A stretch of DNA of 64,000 bases. Origin: Oreocharis arfaki. Its lineage: Eukaryota > Chordata > Aves > Passeriformes > Paramythiidae. The notes below the pieces were generated by a model that saw only the letters and a list, made by a program, of their open reading frames with translations, was not told the DNA's origin and made no database searches. The stretch is taken from the NCBI GenBank assembly GCA_013398015.1, contig VZRR01011618.1:558001-622000 (forward strand), given 5' to 3'. Made by a program: the position numbers and the translations under genes. How positions within the stretch are numbered: position 1 is the first letter of the stretch; each line of letters begins with the position of its first letter. Shown piece after piece: positions 62,106 to 64,000 of this stretch.

Positions 62106-62797
62106 CAGCTCAAATGGAAGTTAAAGTTTCGAGCAGAAATTTGTGGTTAAAGCTCTGCTGGCTGTTTGCAACACAAGTATGTTATTTCTAAGTCTCTCAG
62201 ATATTATAACTTGCTTATCTATGAATTTTCTCCTAAAACAATAAAGATTACAGGATTCAACTTTGGTGGGATCAACTTCATTGACCTTTGATCTCAATAC
62301 TCCCACTGCTTGTACTAGTTCCAAAACCTGCCTCACGGGAAATTTGAACAAACAGAGAGAGAAAATTCTGCTCAGATATTTTATTTGCTGTTCTTCTATT
62401 GCTTAATTTCTTTTCATAACACAGAACAAAAATGAATATTTGAGAAATTAATCTGTTGTTAGAGTTTGTTTTTCCCCTAATCCCATCAGATTCTAGATCT
62501 GCTATTAAACTTGCACGCTGTGAAAGTTGTCGATGCGGTTTTAAAGATCAGTTTGATGTCACAGGAGATTTTCTATTTAGTAGAGCAATAAATAGTGCTT
62601 TAGATAAAAAATACTATTTTCACACACTTTCACTAATAAAGCATTACTCTCGTCAGTAAGATTACCTGAAAAGACAAGCTGAAATATCAGTGGAATTCTC
62701 CTAGTATTCCTTAACCGAAAATGTGCTTGGATTTGTCGCACGGAAATCCAAAACTCCTTTTAGGTTTAGCGGAGAGAGATTTATTTTATGTGCCCGT

Positions 62798-62812
62798 GCC
62801 GCCATCTAGTGG
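62798..62812 (-). promoter_or_regulatory. CTCF core motif
   Basis: On the minus strand the 15 bases CCACTAGATGGCGGC fit every position of the degenerate CTCF core CCASYAGRKGGCRSY. It sits at the edge of the small CpG-containing patch. CTCF binds such sites in vertebrates to anchor loops and boundaries. The full match is seen directly; occupancy is inference. Confidence 0.6.
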
Positions 62813-63913
62813 GAGCGAAGCCTCCTGCACCAGCCCTGTGTCAGCACCGTGTCACCCGCTGTCCGAGCGCTCCGGGTGCGACACCGCCATCAGCTCAGAA
62901 AGGCCGTAACAGCTCCACTCTTAGTGATGTCTCCTACAAGTCGTAAGTCAAAACCCTTCTGATCTCGTCCTGGTGAGAACCTCTCAGGATGAGGAGCATT
63001 TAACGTGCTTTACATAAGATCCTTCACTTAAATGTGGGCAGACAGATCAAAGGCAAGTTATTTTTTCCGCTCTATATTTGCATAATATGAAGAAGAAATT
63101 AATGGTTTATTGACAGATTAATTCCAAAGACCTCGGAAAATCAAAATGTGACGACAGGCTTTGTGAACCACTGAGACCACAGGTCTCCCACGCAGCAAGC
63201 CCTGCTGTAGCTTGCACCACACATGACTGAAATAGGACTGAGACCTTGAAAATCTAGTGTAGATTATCTTGAAGCCTCTTTCACAATTGCACCTCAGTTC
63301 TATGGTCCATAATACATCAATCTTAACCTCCTCATTATATTTCTTCCTAGCCAACTGAAATGGTCTCTATTAAATTTCTGCTTCCTCTAATAATATTTTA
63401 CTGTGGTCAAGACATCCCTTAAGCCTGACTTTGAAAAACAAAGTATCTGTCTTCTATAGGTTGCTTTCTTAGCTACATATTCATTGCTATTCACCTCCCT
63501 TTCCTGTTGGCTCTATGTAGATTCAAGGATAGGTGGATAGACAAAAATCTATTAATTTGCTTTCCATTAGCCAACGTGTAGCTTTATTCCCTAATTCTAC
63601 ACTCACGGGGATTTAGGGAACTACAAAAATAGTCTCAAACAATAATCACTGATTTTCTTGGCCTACTTGTCTTATAAAAATCTCCTTATTTTGTGAAATG
63701 CTCCCTTGTTAAGTCCACACAACGTTTTGGTTGTAATCTGCTCAGAGGAAAGCTTAATATCAGTTTGTGCTGGTGCTCAATCATGCTGAGGGTAGTACTT
63801 AATTAGATCACTAGAACTTGTTAGTACTGATAGCAAGAGACTTTCAGACATACATTGAACGTGAACATGCCTTGGTTTTCCTAGGTAGGAACGCATTTTC
63901 TGAAGAAACTGGG

Positions 63914-63934
63914 TTGATTGATTGATTGATTGAT
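63914..63934 (+). repeat. (TTGA)5 microsatellite
   Basis: Five uninterrupted TTGA units plus one T. It is a likely length-polymorphic site. Confidence 0.95.
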
Positions 63935-64000
63935 GTGTCTTCTCTCACCTTTATTAGGCTCATTTTCTTTGCTTTCTCTCCTTCTTGCAACAAAAGAGCA

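Larger units (their letters stand above)
62106..64000. other. Unique noncoding DNA with a CpG-containing patch
   Basis: No gene recognised. A GC-richer patch at about 62785-62910 has several CpGs ('gagcgaagcctcc', 'gtccgagcgctccgggtgcg') and carries the CTCF motif listed separately. It is too small for an ordinary island. The remainder is AT-rich and ends with a TTGA microsatellite. Confidence 0.5.

Noticed and set aside
1..64000. CRISPR arrays, operons, intact retroviral genes, rRNA or tRNA genes
   Set aside because: No regularly spaced repeats, no gag/pol/env-like frames and no recognisable structural RNA sequence were seen; the window is ordinary vertebrate noncoding DNA for most of its length.

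Overview
This looks like a stretch of a bird nuclear genome. The evidence is several reverse-oriented CR1 LINE 3'-end fragments, one avian ERV-L-type solo LTR, AT-rich unique sequence with short A-rich runs, and a single isolated CpG island. No prokaryotic gene organisation, operon or CRISPR array is present. Almost none of the open reading frames look like genes; they are short, mostly start at arbitrary ATGs, and fit the length expected by chance in 64 kb of vertebrate noncoding DNA.

The one clear functional landmark is the CpG island at about 31.4-32.6 kb. It holds Sp1-type GC boxes, G-quadruplex-prone runs and a GA/TC tract. On the minus strand it contains an ATG in a fair Kozak context, followed by 24 codons and a near-perfect splice donor. 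I read this as the promoter and first coding exon of a minus-strand gene. In that reading 1-31.9 kb is mainly its first intron or introns and 32.6-64 kb is upstream intergenic DNA. I do not recognise the gene. Splice-signal-bounded candidate exons elsewhere are recorded at low confidence.

Layout: 1-8.9 kb is unique noncoding DNA. 8.9-9.2 kb is CR1. 9.2-18.7 kb is noncoding, with a CR1 stub at 11.4 kb, a foldback element at 13.05-13.14 kb and a possible plus-strand exon at 10.54-10.68 kb. 18.7-19.4 kb is CR1 abutting a solo LTR. 23.5-23.9 kb is CR1. 24.4-24.8 kb is an enhancer-like patch. 29.2-29.5 kb is a small GC-rich patch. 31.4-32.6 kb is the CpG island. 32.6-58.8 kb is noncoding, with an old LINE remnant near 41.5-41.8 kb. 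58.8-59.7 kb is an old plus-strand CR1 interrupted by about 0.4 kb of GC-rich DNA. 62.8 kb carries a full match to the CTCF core motif. The end carries a (TTGA) microsatellite.

I found no convincing undescribed multi-gene system. The observations most worth checking are the unnamed first exon, the foldback element, the CTCF site, the enhancer-like patch and the interrupted CR1. All family names come from recognition by eye; no database search was possible.
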